Origin: Vibrio gazogenes
GTDB lineage: Bacteria > Pseudomonadota > Gammaproteobacteria > Enterobacterales > Vibrionaceae
DNA: 64,000 nucleotides
Direction of reading: 5' to 3'
NCBI RefSeq assembly: GCF_023920225.1
Contig: NZ_CP092587.1
Location: 1,550,001-1,614,000, forward strand
A program made the translations under genes and the position numbers. The notes under the pieces were generated by a model, which was given only the letters and a program-made list of their open reading frames with translations, was not told the origin of the DNA and ran no database searches. The first letter of the stretch is position 1, and every line of letters begins with the position of its first letter. Positions 30,229 to 39,396 of this stretch are shown piece after piece.

Positions 30229-30290
30229 GACTGTCGGTTTTGTTTCTCACACTTTCCCTCTATACTCCACCGCCTGATGTGGAGGATGCC

Positions 30291-30992
30291 ATGTTTCGTA
30301 TATTATTCGTTCATTCTGATTTTGTGTTAATCCACAAATATCCCGGTGTTTCGGTCCATAAAGACGATGGAGACACCATGCTTGTCCATGAAGTCAGTCG
30401 TCAACTGGGAGGTGAACCGCTTTATCTGGTTCACCGGCTAGACAAGATGACATCGGGTCTGTTGCTGTTGGCGCGCTCTGCTGATGCAGCCCGAGCGTTA
30501 TCAACCTGTTTTGCCGAACGGACGGTTGAGAAATACTATTTGGCGATTGGCAGTAAAAAGCCGAAGAAGAAGCAGGGGATCATTTGTGGTGATATGGTCC
30601 GTTCCCGTCGTTCCGGATGGATGCTGACGACTGCGCAAACCAATCCGGCAATCACTCAGTTTTTTTCGACCGCTGGTGAACAAGGGGAGCGCCTGTTTAT
30701 TTGCCGTCCCTTGACGGGGAAAACCCACCAAATCCGAGTTGCATTGAAGTCGATTGGTGCTGCAATTGTCGGTGATCCCATTTATCACAATCGTCATGAT
30801 GCGGATCGTGGTTATTTACATGCTTACGCCTTGGCATTTCCGTATGCCGGTGAATGGCATCAGTTTATTTGTGATCCGAGACATGATGATGTCATGGGTG
30901 AGAAGTGGCGGGAGCCTGCGATTGTCCACGGCATTGAAATGTGGTCTGAACCGTGGTTACTCGATTGGCCTAAAATTAAACGAAAGCCTTGA
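30291..30992 (+). CDS. RluA-family pseudouridine synthase
   Basis: 233 residues from the ATG at 30291, chosen because GGAGGA sits five bases upstream. A longer ORF upstream lacks homology. The catalytic motif HRLDKMTSGLLLLA (residues about 49-62) contains the essential Asp, and RPLTGKTHQIRVAL is the second conserved RluA segment. No S4 domain. It matches the small stand-alone Rlu subgroup close to TruC; the target uridine is not known. It is followed four bases later by a methyltransferase gene, so both probably modify RNA from one operon. Confidence 0.87.
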   Translation: MFRILFVHSDFVLIHKYPGVSVHKDDGDTMLVHEVSRQLGGEPLYLVHRLDKMTSGLLLLARSADAARALSTCFAERTVEKYYLAIGSKKPKKKQGIICGDMVRSRRSGWMLTTAQTNPAITQFFSTAGEQGERLFICRPLTGKTHQIRVALKSIGAAIVGDPIYHNRHDADRGYLHAYALAFPYAGEWHQFICDPRHDDVMGEKWREPAIVHGIEMWSEPWLLDWPKIKRKP

Positions 30993-30996
30993 ATTT

Positions 30997-31932
30997 ATGA
31001 TGGATAGCAATCAACTAACAGCTTTTTTTCAACATCTTGAGCAGCAACTTGAACCTGAATTATTTGAAATCAGACGCCTGTTTCATGGCCGGGGGCGATG
31101 CTGGCCGGGGTTGGAGCAACTGACGGCAGACTGGTTAGCACAGCAACTGGTGGTGAGTCTTTTTAAAGCGCCAGATGAACATTTTATGCATTTGTTACGT
31201 CAAGGGTTACTTGAGTTGACACGACAAGCGGATTGGCAACAATGCAGTGGAAAAAGTATTGTACTCCAGCATCGTTATGCACAAGGTGCACCGGCTGAAG
31301 TGCTGTGGGGAACGCTGAACCCACATCCGGTTGCCATCGAGGATGGCTTAAAGTATCAACTGGATATTGGTCGGAACCAGAACTGTGGTCTGTTTCTCGA
31401 TATGCGTTATGGGCGACGCTGGGTGAAAGAGCAGGCGGCAGGCAAGAAGGTGTTGAACCTTTTCGCTTATACCTGTGGCTTTTCTGTCGCTGCGATTGCG
31501 GGGGGCGCTGACCAAGTCGTCAATCTGGATATGGCAAAGTCTTCATTGGCGAAAGGGCGGGACAACCATCTTCTCAATCAGCATGATGTGAGTCGTGTTC
31601 ATTTTTTGGCGCATGATTTGTTGAAATCATGGGGAAAAATCAAAAAATATGGCCCATATGATTTAATCGTCATTGATCCTCCGACGTTTCAGAAAGGTAG
31701 CTTCGCGCTGACCAAAGACTATCGGAAAATTTTAAGGCGTTTGAAGGATTGGTTAGCGGAAGAGGGGCAGGTGCTTGCTTGTGTTAATGCACCGATGGTT
31801 CCAAGTGATTTTCTGATTCAGAGTATGCGTGAAGAAGCGCCGACACTGACGCTTAGCCATCGTTTAGAGAATCCACCTGAATTTGCGGATGTCGATCCGG
31901 AGTCTGGACTGAAAGCACTTGTATTCCATTGA
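30997..31932 (+). CDS. SAM-dependent methyltransferase, RlmK/RlmI-like
   Basis: 311 residues from ATG 30997. The Rossmann methyltransferase core has motif I VLNLFAYTCGFSVAAIAGGA (residues about 151-170) and the substrate motif VIDPPTFQKGSF. This is the layout of the RlmK half of the bifunctional 23S rRNA methyltransferase RlmKL. The upstream segment has GLFLDMR, common to this group. It probably methylates rRNA, but the site is unproven. Confidence 0.85.
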   Translation: MMDSNQLTAFFQHLEQQLEPELFEIRRLFHGRGRCWPGLEQLTADWLAQQLVVSLFKAPDEHFMHLLRQGLLELTRQADWQQCSGKSIVLQHRYAQGAPAEVLWGTLNPHPVAIEDGLKYQLDIGRNQNCGLFLDMRYGRRWVKEQAAGKKVLNLFAYTCGFSVAAIAGGADQVVNLDMAKSSLAKGRDNHLLNQHDVSRVHFLAHDLLKSWGKIKKYGPYDLIVIDPPTFQKGSFALTKDYRKILRRLKDWLAEEGQVLACVNAPMVPSDFLIQSMREEAPTLTLSHRLENPPEFADVDPESGLKALVFH

Positions 31933-31953
31933 AGCGAAATCTGACACGGTGGT

Positions 31954-31976
31954 TCCCGGTGGGATTGCCACCGGGA
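31954..31976. terminator. Hairpin between convergent genes
   Basis: A 9-bp perfect stem (TCCCGGTGG / CCACCGGGA) with a 5-base loop, without a T-run, between the methyltransferase and the lipoprotein gene, which converge. Confidence 0.5.
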
Positions 31977-31984
31977 GCGCATCG

Positions 31985-32428
31985 TTACTTGCTCTGAGCC
32001 TCAAATACAAGGGTATGTTTTTCGCCTTTCAAGGTCAGCTTGTTTTTATCTATGTCGATACGGCTCCATTCGGAGAGCGTTGATATAATCGTATTATTGA
32101 GTGCTATTTCTTTTTTCAGGCATAATTTCATCGTTGAGTTCAAATGGGTAATTCTGAACTCATGTGAATCCACATCGATGTCAACTTCACCGACATAATC
32201 ATTACAACCCGCCAGCCCCGTTGCTGTCATTTTTTGATCAACATGTAGCGATGGTGCTTTTTTTCCTTTCGGGCGTTCCAAAGCTTTGCCATCCAACTCA
32301 ACCAGATGCCACTGAGGGGTTTGCAGTTCAGACAGCTGGATTGGCTTATCTTTACTCGCGCATCCTGCCAAGCCAACTAAAGCTGTGAATGTGATTGTTG
32401 TGACGATAGCCTTTGAACTAAGCTTCAT
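31985..32428 (-). CDS. META-domain (HslJ-like) lipoprotein
   Basis: 147 residues with a lipoprotein signal (LVGLAGC, Cys23). The META domain has WHLVELDGKAL and TGLAGCNDYVGEVDID, the typical G-x-C-N motif, then MKLCLKKEIALNNTI. HslJ-like proteins are outer- or inner-membrane anchored, associated with heat shock or motility in other bacteria, and lack a proven biochemical role. Single gene. Confidence 0.88.
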   Translation of the reverse strand: MKLSSKAIVTTITFTALVGLAGCASKDKPIQLSELQTPQWHLVELDGKALERPKGKKAPSLHVDQKMTATGLAGCNDYVGEVDIDVDSHEFRITHLNSTMKLCLKKEIALNNTIISTLSEWSRIDIDKNKLTLKGEKHTLVFEAQSK

Positions 32429-32720
32429 ATAACCAACCTTTGATTGTTAAAATTGTGACGTTGTTATTCTTTTTGCATATAGATTCACAGTCAATCTGGA
32501 TACCCAAAGAATATATCCGGTAACCTTTGTTTGAGCGTCGAAAGGACGCGTCATGATATGCAAATACAATTTGGCGAAGTTAATCAACTCCCAACGGGAT
32601 TGTAAAGAAGGATTTTGATATTTCAATCACCGGAGTGCAATAACGGAACGAAAATGCATTTCAGACGCAAGCTATATTGAACGAAACATAGATAGTGCAT
32701 CAGACTTTGGATCATAAGAC

Positions 32721-32975
32721 ATGGAACAACTCGAATTTTTTGATATTCCCAGCCCTTGTATCCGTGTGTGTGAAGTGGATGAAAAAGGTTATTGTCGGGG
32801 CTGTATGAGAAACAGAGACGAACGTCTTCGTTGGTTGAAGATGAGTTCGGCTGAGAAGATCCATGTCATTCAATTATGCAGAATGCGTTATCGCCGTAAA
32901 ATGGCTAAAAAACATGCCGCTGGCCATTTGGACAAACACAACTCAGAAAGTCCGCAGCGCGATCTATTCGAATGA
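32721..32975 (+). CDS. DUF1289 family protein (YdhL-like)
   Basis: 84 residues with the DUF1289 motif SPCIRVCEVDEKGYCRGCMR (residues about 11-30), four Cys that probably bind a metal, then the usual DERLRW. Function unknown. It is a single gene. Confidence 0.88.
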   Translation: MEQLEFFDIPSPCIRVCEVDEKGYCRGCMRNRDERLRWLKMSSAEKIHVIQLCRMRYRRKMAKKHAAGHLDKHNSESPQRDLFE

Positions 32976-33018
32976 CGTTTTAGAGCGATGCAAAATGTTG
33001 TGTGGGCCTGTTTTTTGA

Positions 33019-33240
33019 TTATTTATTGATATACCAGCGATCACTGACCCAACCGCCAGCCCGTTCATCAAAATGATTGCCCGAAAACTGACGCTGACTT
33101 TCTGCTTTTTTTTCATGGCGAGGTTGTTCATGGAGTAGATGATGGATGTATTTTGACATTGGATCGTCAGATTGACTGTGTTGTTTTAGGGCGACCTCCT
33201 TAATCATATTGAGTCGATATGTTGAACTTGAATGTTTCAT
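33019..33240 (-). CDS. Small hypothetical protein, 73 residues
   Basis: A basic, His/Gln-rich soluble peptide with a strong Shine-Dalgarno (AGGAGGT) six bases before ATG, which is the main reason to accept it. No domain recognised. It sits among other small genes between DUF1289 and rplY. Confidence 0.6.
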   Translation of the reverse strand: MKHSSSTYRLNMIKEVALKQHSQSDDPMSKYIHHLLHEQPRHEKKAESQRQFSGNHFDERAGGWVSDRWYINK

Positions 33241-33403
33241 GTGACCTCCTATTGGCGAGTGTTGTTCAAAAAATAGCCACTTTATGTGACTGCGTCAATA
33301 TGGAGTGATTAAGTTCTCAGTTATTTTTGATCTTGGGCAAAAAATATTTGAAGATGAGTGAATGTCAGCGTACGAAGTTGTGTTTTGTGAAACATTGATA
33401 AAA

Positions 33404-33430
33404 AAAGAGATAGTCATTGGACTATCTCTT
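33404..33430 (-). terminator. Rho-independent terminator of the 59-residue gene
   Basis: On the minus strand: an 11-bp stem AAGAGATAGTC / GACTATCTCTT followed by seven T, twelve bases past the stop at 33442. Confidence 0.85.
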
Positions 33431-33441
33431 CGGGCAGTGGT

Positions 33442-33621
33442 TTAGTGACGATTGTTTCGGTCGTCTCCGGTTGAATTAGCGTCCGCTTGCTGAAGTTTTG
33501 TGGAAGCGTCACGACAGCTTTTCTCAACATTATGCAAGTGCTTGCTTGTTTTCAGAAAGTTGTTCCCAATGGTTTTCAGGCCAGCGATAATTTGTTCTTG
33601 CGCTTGTGTTTCAGAATTCAT
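33442..33621 (-). CDS. Small hypothetical protein, 59 residues
   Basis: Starts at the ATG at 33621 with GAGGGGA seven bases upstream; an in-frame TTG two codons earlier is less likely. Predicted mostly helical and hydrophilic (MNSETQAQEQIIAGLKTIGN). It has its own downstream terminator, and another terminator-like hairpin lies 30 bases upstream of its start codon, so its expression may be attenuated. Family not recognised. Confidence 0.6.
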   Translation of the reverse strand: MNSETQAQEQIIAGLKTIGNNFLKTSKHLHNVEKSCRDASTKLQQADANSTGDDRNNRH

Positions 33622-33640
33622 CTGCAAATCCCCTCAAGAT

Positions 33641-33850
33641 AAAAATAAAAAGGCTAACGAGAGCATTGCTCATTCGTTAGCCAAACTTATCGTTGTTAGA
33701 GACCTGAAGCAGAATGAATCGGTGCTGTTATCTGTTTTAGCGATTCACCGCTTTACTATTATTATTTGTGTACGTTTATTATTTGTGTACGTTATGCCTA
33801 TGATCGTTATGTTGTGTTTGATTGTTAGCTGTAAGTATAAGGGAAGTGAG
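33641..33850 (-). ncRNA. Candidate small RNA or attenuated leader
   Basis: On the minus strand a hairpin at 33652-33682 (GGCTAACGA paired with TCGTTAGCC, inner GAGC/GCTC) is followed by a T-rich run (TTTTTATTTTT), a good intrinsic terminator. No gene upstream on that strand explains it, because rplY already has its own hairpin at 33989-34021. A TATACT box lies near 33837. The transcript would be about 180-190 nt and contains a 17-base tandem repeat at 33758-33791. It could be a stand-alone sRNA, or a 5' leader controlling the 59-residue gene just downstream. Confidence 0.35.
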
Positions 33851-33988
33851 GGGCGTCTCCGAGCAGTTTTGAACAAAAATTGTCCGGGGTGGGAGGTGAG
33901 TTACAATTTTGTGTGCATTTTTTAAACGTTTCATAACAGATTGCTTACCTATTATTATCGTTTCGTGCGGGAAGGGGAATAAAATAGC

Positions 33989-34021
33989 GAAACCCCGATG
34001 TTTGGTAGCCATCGGGGTTTC
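33989..34021 (-). terminator. Terminator-like hairpin downstream of rplY
   Basis: A 12-bp perfect stem (GAAACCCCGATG / CATCGGGGTTTC) with a 9-base loop, about 80 bases after the rplY stop. The tail on the minus strand is only moderately T-rich. Confidence 0.6.
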
Positions 34022-34103
34022 TGAACTGTAGATATCACGGTTGGTAAGGCCGATTATCTTTATGCAAAAGGTGCTGGATTACTCCGGCTAATTCTAAAGA
34101 GAA

Positions 34104-34382
34104 TTAGATACGGATGAAGTCCATGTGCGTTACTTTTGGCTTGAACACATGACGTTGAACATCTTGTGGTTTCACCTTAACTTCTGCACCGTCAATCACA
34201 AGAGTGATTGCTTCGTAGAATTCAGGTTTGTCCATTTGGTTGATGACATCATCATGAGTCAGTGCGATAGATACAGGGGCTGCATCACCACCGTAAACGA
34301 TAGCTGGGAATAGGCCAGCATGACGTAGGCGGCGGCTCGCACCTTTACCTAGTTCAGTACGTAAGACTGCTTCAAATTTCAT
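34104..34382 (-). CDS. rplY: 50S ribosomal protein L25
   Basis: 92 residues from the ATG at 34382, the standard short gammaproteobacterial L25 starting [20 protein letters not shown]. An upstream in-frame start would add five non-conserved residues. It contains YGGDAAPV and ends VTHMDFIRI. Binds 5S rRNA. Confidence 0.97.
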   Translation of the reverse strand: MKFEAVLRTELGKGASRRLRHAGLFPAIVYGGDAAPVSIALTHDDVINQMDKPEFYEAITLVIDGAEVKVKPQDVQRHVFKPKVTHMDFIRI

Positions 34383-34524
34383 ATTATTTACTCTCAAAAT
34401 TAGTAAATGGTTTGGTTAAGTCTGGCAATGCGACCTTGCCAGACGAAGTCCGTTTCACACAGATGATGAAACGAGCGCGGATACTATCATTCTCTGCATT
34501 TACGGGCAATAAGTATCTTGTGAT

Positions 34525-36270
34525 CTAATGCTTTTGGCTCAATTCATCGGCAAATATCTTATCTCTGAGCTTCCAGAAACGGCCCGATTTACGCGCAATC
34601 ACAAATTGTGGCAGCCGAAACCGATGTTGATGGGCGATGACTCGGCTTGGTGATGATTCGTGAAATGGTCGGTGTTTATCTGCCAGATGCGGCCTGACGA
34701 AACGTTGATGAAACAGTTGTTTCTGTTTTTGGGTTGTCAAAGGCCAGAATTCATGGACTTGAGCCTGATTCTCTCCGTGGTAAGTGATTTTTAGCTGGTT
34801 CTTGCCGTGATTATCTTTATGTAGATTGAGCTCCATATTCAGACATTCGAACACTAACGCATCTTTCAGATTGAGTGCTTCTTTCAGTTTCTTATCCGGA
34901 TCGACCAGTATGGCCTGGCACTCATGGCAGAAGCGAGCAGCAATATCATTGTCGGCACCACACTCATGACAATACTTCGCCCGGAAACGATAGCCGCAAT
35001 GATGCCGCTCTTGCGTGTCTTCATCGGTAAAGTAGCCCTGACAACGTCGTCCGTAATGTTCAATCAAAAATCCGCCGGCATCTAACTTGCCCCAAAAATT
35101 ATTGTTAAACCCACATGAGGGGCAAGGAACGGTGACAATCTCACTCTGACTGTCGGGTTTGGGCTCGCCAATTTCAGGTTGTTCGAGATCGTATTGATTA
35201 CCGGCGTAATCGAGGATCAGGCAATCTTGTTTACCGGGAGCAAGGCGTAATCCCCGGCCAATAATTTGCTGATAGAGACTGACGGACTCGGTCGGGCGCA
35301 GAATCGCGATGAGATCCACATGAGGGGCATCAAAACCAGTGGTTAATACAGAGACGTTGACCATATATTTCAACTGACGCTGTTTAAATTGTCGAATCAG
35401 GTGATCTCGCTCTTGGGCTGGTGTCTCACCGGTGATAATTGCTGTTTCTGATTCGGGGAGCAGGGCATAGATTTCCCGGGCATGATGAACGGTTGCAGCA
35501 AAAATCATAACGCCATGTCGGTCTTGAGCTTGTTGGATGACCTGAGCAATGATCTGTGGCGTGGCACGTTTTGCCTGCGAAATGACTTTGTCCAGCTCAG
35601 AGGTTTTATAAACACCGGTTGCCATTGGCTTAACCTGAGAAAAGTCGTAACTGAGTACCGGTGCATCAATCAACTTTGCCGGTGTCAAAAACGCTTCATC
35701 TAACAGATAATGAATCGGTAGCTCGAAAATACAATCCCGGAAGAAACGGGGTTGTTCGCTGCGAACCTGACCGCGGGTATGGTATTGATAGATCCACCCC
35801 ATTCCGAGCCGATAGGGCGTCGCTGTCAAGCCAAGAATTTTGATGCCGGGATTATGGGCCTGAAGGTGCGCAATGACTTTCTGGTAGCTGCTGTCTTGAT
35901 TGTCCGGTACACGATGACATTCATCAATGACAAGTAATGAGAACTGATGACTAAATGCCGATAAGTGGCGCGCAACAGACTGAACCGATGCAAAGACCAC
36001 TTGTTGATCGGTCTCTTTTCTGCCAAGCCCGGCCGAAAAAATGGCACCGTTCAGGCCGTACCCTTCATATTTCTCATGATTTTGTTCAACCAATTCTTTC
36101 ACATGAGCCAGTACGAGAACCCGTCCTTTTGCCAGTCTGGCCAGCTCTGCAATGACAAGGCTTTTGCCCGCACCCGTCGGTAAGACGATGACTGCCGGGG
36201 TATGGTGATGACGAAAATAATGGATGACTGCTTTCACAGCATCACTTTGATAAGGACGAAGTGTATACAT
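34525..36270 (-). CDS. radD: DEAD/DEAH-box helicase RadD (YejH)
   Basis: 581 residues. SF2 helicase core: Walker A LPTGAGKSL (residues about 31-39), DEAH-type box IDECHRV, motif III GLTATPYR, and motif VI QIIGRGLRLAPGK. The C-terminal part has several CxxC pairs (PCPSCGF, CHECGADND, CHECQA), a zinc region typical of RadD. RadD aids recombinational repair with RecA and SSB. Confidence 0.93.
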   Translation of the reverse strand: MYTLRPYQSDAVKAVIHYFRHHHTPAVIVLPTGAGKSLVIAELARLAKGRVLVLAHVKELVEQNHEKYEGYGLNGAIFSAGLGRKETDQQVVFASVQSVARHLSAFSHQFSLLVIDECHRVPDNQDSSYQKVIAHLQAHNPGIKILGLTATPYRLGMGWIYQYHTRGQVRSEQPRFFRDCIFELPIHYLLDEAFLTPAKLIDAPVLSYDFSQVKPMATGVYKTSELDKVISQAKRATPQIIAQVIQQAQDRHGVMIFAATVHHAREIYALLPESETAIITGETPAQERDHLIRQFKQRQLKYMVNVSVLTTGFDAPHVDLIAILRPTESVSLYQQIIGRGLRLAPGKQDCLILDYAGNQYDLEQPEIGEPKPDSQSEIVTVPCPSCGFNNNFWGKLDAGGFLIEHYGRRCQGYFTDEDTQERHHCGYRFRAKYCHECGADNDIAARFCHECQAILVDPDKKLKEALNLKDALVFECLNMELNLHKDNHGKNQLKITYHGENQAQVHEFWPLTTQKQKQLFHQRFVRPHLADKHRPFHESSPSRVIAHQHRFRLPQFVIARKSGRFWKLRDKIFADELSQKH

Positions 36271-36359
36271 AGATTCAATTATTTAAGAAAAGTGTGAAAC
36301 TGCTCAACTAATGGCTGATAGGTGGCTATAATAGCGCACTTCAATATCATGAGGTACGC

Positions 36360-37073
36360 ATGCGTCTGGATAAATTTTTATGTGATGCTTTGGGCATCAC
36401 ACGTAAAGAAGCAACGAAGGTCATCAAACAGGGTGAAGTTTGTGTCAATGAACAGGTCCAAAAAAGTGGTGCGCTGAAACTGACAGCAGCAGATGAAGTC
36501 ACGTGGCAGGATCAACCGATACAGTTGCACGGGCCTAAATATATCATGTTGTACAAGCCCGAAGGTTATGTGTGCTCTCACGAAGATGGCTTTAATGAAA
36601 CCGCTTTTATGTTGCTCGATGAGCCTCACCTGAAACATTTGCATTTTGCAGGGCGGCTGGACGTTGATACGACTGGACTCGTATTGATTACCGACGATGG
36701 TCAGTGGTCTCACCGGGTGACGTCTCCCAAGCATCAATGTGCCAAGGTTTACCATGTGTGGCTGGCTGATCCGATTGCCGAAGATGCGGTTGCTCAATTT
36801 CAACAGGGGATTCAGTTACGTAATGAACGGGAACTGACTTTACCGGCTCAGCTTGACATTCTGGATGAAAAGGAAGCACGCCTGAAAATTTATGAAGGCA
36901 AATATCATCAGGTGAAACGCATGTTTGCTGCCATTGGCAACAAAGTTGTCGGGTTACACCGGGAGCAAGTCGGGCAAATCCGTCTCGATGAGACGCTGGC
37001 ACCGGGTGAGTATCGGTATCTGACCGAAGCCGAAGTGCAGTCAGTCTGGGAATCCCAGTCTACGGATGATTAG
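36360..37073 (+). CDS. rsuA: 16S rRNA pseudouridine(516) synthase RsuA
   Basis: 237 residues. N-terminal S4 RNA-binding domain (MRLDKFLCDALGITRKEATK), then the RsuA/RluB catalytic motif GRLDVDTTGLVLITDDG with the essential Asp (about residue 102), and KYHQVKRMFAAIGN near the end. Divergent from radD; bcr follows 70 bases downstream. Confidence 0.95.
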   Translation: MRLDKFLCDALGITRKEATKVIKQGEVCVNEQVQKSGALKLTAADEVTWQDQPIQLHGPKYIMLYKPEGYVCSHEDGFNETAFMLLDEPHLKHLHFAGRLDVDTTGLVLITDDGQWSHRVTSPKHQCAKVYHVWLADPIAEDAVAQFQQGIQLRNERELTLPAQLDILDEKEARLKIYEGKYHQVKRMFAAIGNKVVGLHREQVGQIRLDETLAPGEYRYLTEAEVQSVWESQSTDD

Positions 37074-37142
37074 CCTCTTAATGCATGTTGATGAATATCA
37101 TGTGTTCATCTGAACAATGGCGATAACTTAAATAGGAGATTT

Positions 37143-38360
37143 ATGAGTACCGGGCACGTATTAAAAGATGACAGTTCTCCTCGGATGGACTTATTACTTT
37201 TCATTATTCTAGGTGCGATTGGTGCGATCACACCGCTAGCGATTGATATGTATCTTCCGGCCATGCCCGTGATTGCCCATGATTTAGGGGTGAGTGCCGG
37301 GTCGGTACAGATGACTTTAACAGCCTATACGGCCGGATTTACAGTGGGACAGCTTGTTCAAGGCCCGTTTTCGGATAGCTATGGTCGTCGTCCGGTCATG
37401 TTACTGGGGATCGTTTTATTTGGCCTCTGCTCGGTCGTATGTGCCTGTGTCAACGATATTGACGCGTTAACCTATATCCGTGCCGCACAGGGATTTGCCG
37501 GTGCTGCTGCTGCGGTTGTGATTCAGGCAGTTGTGCGTGACATGTTCAATCAGGAAAATTTTGCCAAGGCGATGTCCTTTATTACGCTGGTCATCACGCT
37601 GGCACCGTTGGTTGCTCCTATGTTAGGGGGGCATTTGGCGGTCTTATTCGGCTGGCGCTCAATTTTCTGGGTGCTGACGGGGTTTGCGTTGCTCGTTATT
37701 TTGATGGTGCTGTGGAAGATTCCTGAAACCTTAAAAGAAGAAAACCGTCAGTCATTAGATCTGAAACGGACCCTGAAAAACTACTGGCAATTGTGTCAGT
37801 CAAAACGCTCATTCGGTCTGATGCTTTGTGGTGGGTTTTCTTTTGCCGGGATGTTTTCTTTCTTAACGGCTGGCTCGTTTGTCTACGTTGATATTTATGG
37901 CGTGAGTCCGGATAAATTCGGCTATCTGTTCGGTCTGAATATCTTGGGCATTATGTTGATGACTAGTGTGAATAGTCGCTTTGTCAAAAAAGTCGGCTCG
38001 ATCATCATGCTTCGTTTTGGGTTATTGATTCAGTTTGTGGCGGGTCTCGGATTATTAATCGGTTGGTTCTTTGACTGGGGATTATGGGGAACCGTGCCGT
38101 TTGTGGTGCTCTTTATCGGGATGATTTCAACCATCGGGAGTAATGCGATGGGGCTGCTTATGAGTGGCTATCCGCACATCGCCGGAACCGTTTCATCATT
38201 GGCGGGGACGTTTCGTTTTGGTGTCGGCTCCATCGTCGGGGTGATTGTCGCGGCAATGCCCGGCGATGCAGTCTGGCCGATGGTGTTCAGTATGGCAACC
38301 TGTTCCGTCTTATCTGGGGTGAGTTACTGGGTATCAGAAAAGAGTTTAAGGAGCGCATGA
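37143..38360 (+). CDS. bcr: Bcr/CflA family multidrug efflux MFS transporter
   Basis: 405 residues, 12 predicted membrane helices. The N-terminal AIDMYLPAMPVIAHDLG (residues about 33-49) and MFS motif A GPFSDSYGRRPVML are diagnostic of the Bcr/CflA drug:proton antiporters (bicyclomycin, chloramphenicol, sulphonamides). Its stop overlaps the start of the DUF2913 gene (ATGATGA). Confidence 0.92.
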   Translation: MSTGHVLKDDSSPRMDLLLFIILGAIGAITPLAIDMYLPAMPVIAHDLGVSAGSVQMTLTAYTAGFTVGQLVQGPFSDSYGRRPVMLLGIVLFGLCSVVCACVNDIDALTYIRAAQGFAGAAAAVVIQAVVRDMFNQENFAKAMSFITLVITLAPLVAPMLGGHLAVLFGWRSIFWVLTGFALLVILMVLWKIPETLKEENRQSLDLKRTLKNYWQLCQSKRSFGLMLCGGFSFAGMFSFLTAGSFVYVDIYGVSPDKFGYLFGLNILGIMLMTSVNSRFVKKVGSIIMLRFGLLIQFVAGLGLLIGWFFDWGLWGTVPFVVLFIGMISTIGSNAMGLLMSGYPHIAGTVSSLAGTFRFGVGSIVGVIVAAMPGDAVWPMVFSMATCSVLSGVSYWVSEKSLRSA

Positions 38361-39037
38361 TGACCTATCATGATGAAATTCAGCGGGTGGTGGATACCGC
38401 GTTGACGGAATTAGCGCAAGCGCATCAACGAGGGCAACTGGTGAATGCACCGGTTGCCAATAATCATTTCCTGATTCGCTGGGTCACGAACGCTTTAAAA
38501 CAGCAACGTTTTCATCGTTGTGTCGGTGATGACCTGACAGGGTGGCAGAAAGCCGGACGTTCTCAGGGGAATCATGCTGCACTGGAACGTGTATTTCAGC
38601 GGATCTCGGCTTATTATCACCTGTTCTTCACCACTGACGCATCAACCGAGCAGCAGATTACCGATCAACAGATCACGGATCAACAGATTGAGCAGTTTCT
38701 GGATACCATGACAGAAGCAGGGTGGGAGGTCTCCACTTCAGAACCGCTGGTCGGCTGCGGTAAGGTGCAGTTATTCACGGAAAGCCCCGACTCATTAGCG
38801 CTTTGTGCACAGCAGTGTGAATCTTGTTTCGAAGGCGCGATCCTGACGCAGCCGATGAGCTTATTCGTACGGGGTAACCATACTCAGTTCGTTGATCAAG
38901 CCTGGCAAGCAGGTCTGATGGTCCATAAACAGACCAATTATAAATCCAATGTAAAATATCACGGCGAGTATTTGATCTATCCGGGAAATCGGGGAGAACA
39001 ACTGGCAGAAATTCCCCTCGGATTTGTGATTGATTGA
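38357..39037 (+). CDS. DUF2913 family protein
   Basis: 226 residues, start overlapping the bcr stop. It matches the Vibrio/Aeromonas DUF2913 family (helical N-terminus, NNHFLIRWVTNALKQQRFHR, and a C-terminal SNVKYHGEYLIYPGNRGEQ). A short internal tandem repeat encodes QQITDQQITDQQI (about 38653-38690), likely a slippage site in a linker. Function unknown; linkage to bcr may be only co-transcription. Confidence 0.8.
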   Translation: MMTYHDEIQRVVDTALTELAQAHQRGQLVNAPVANNHFLIRWVTNALKQQRFHRCVGDDLTGWQKAGRSQGNHAALERVFQRISAYYHLFFTTDASTEQQITDQQITDQQIEQFLDTMTEAGWEVSTSEPLVGCGKVQLFTESPDSLALCAQQCESCFEGAILTQPMSLFVRGNHTQFVDQAWQAGLMVHKQTNYKSNVKYHGEYLIYPGNRGEQLAEIPLGFVID

Positions 39038-39121
39038 GCCGGATTCGATCAATATTGATTGGTGGCACATTGCTATCAAGCAATGCGGCCTCAACTAATG
39101 CAGCTTCAACCAATACGATGA

Positions 39122-39160
39122 AAAGGTCTGAGACGTGAAAACGTGCTCAGACTTTATTTT
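39122..39160 (+). terminator. Rho-independent terminator after DUF2913
   Basis: Stem GTCTGAG-ACGT / ACGT-G-CTCAGAC (one bulge) with a GAAA loop and a T-rich tail, about 85 bases past the stop. Confidence 0.8.
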
Positions 39161-39269
39161 ATCTGGCCGTCTTTCGCAGACTGAATCACTGGTGTTCAGT
39201 GCTCATTTTTTGTGATAAAAGATGGCTCTGACTCTCCCATATTTTCAACAAAAAATCCTTATCCATACC

Positions 39270-39279
39270 TGTCCTACAA
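39270..39279. promoter_or_regulatory. GntR-type operator candidate 1
   Basis: TGTCCTACAA, fitting the FadR-type GntR core T-GT-N3-AC-A, about 118 bases upstream of the idnO-like gene. The same ten bases recur at 44135. Confidence 0.5.
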
Positions 39280-39361
39280 GTTTTTCTTGGAACGTGATCC
39301 ATAACTCATGCTATCAATTCAGTGATTGTTTTGTAATTTTCAAGTGATATTCTCATTTAAC

Positions 39362-39372
39362 TTGTTAGACAA
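39362..39372. promoter_or_regulatory. GntR-type operator candidate 2
   Basis: TTGTTAGACAA, a perfect dyad with a 3-base centre, 24 bases upstream of the idnO-like start codon, where a bound repressor would block transcription. A perfect GTGTTAACAC palindrome lies eight bases further on. Confidence 0.55.
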
Positions 39373-39396
39373 CTAATGTGTTAACACGGAGTTAAA

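Noticed and set aside
33754..33793. Possible CRISPR-like repeat at the tandem 17-mers
   Set aside because: Only two units with no unique spacer between them; a simple tandem duplication.
33500..33925. A 141-codon plus-strand ORF between the small genes and rplY
   Set aside because: It overlaps the well-supported 59-residue minus-strand gene and its terminator, has no Shine-Dalgarno, and its translation has the look of a shadow frame.
33779..34012. A 77-codon minus-strand ORF downstream of rplY
   Set aside because: It runs through the rplY hairpin, lacks a ribosome-binding site and has low-complexity composition; the region is better read as non-coding.
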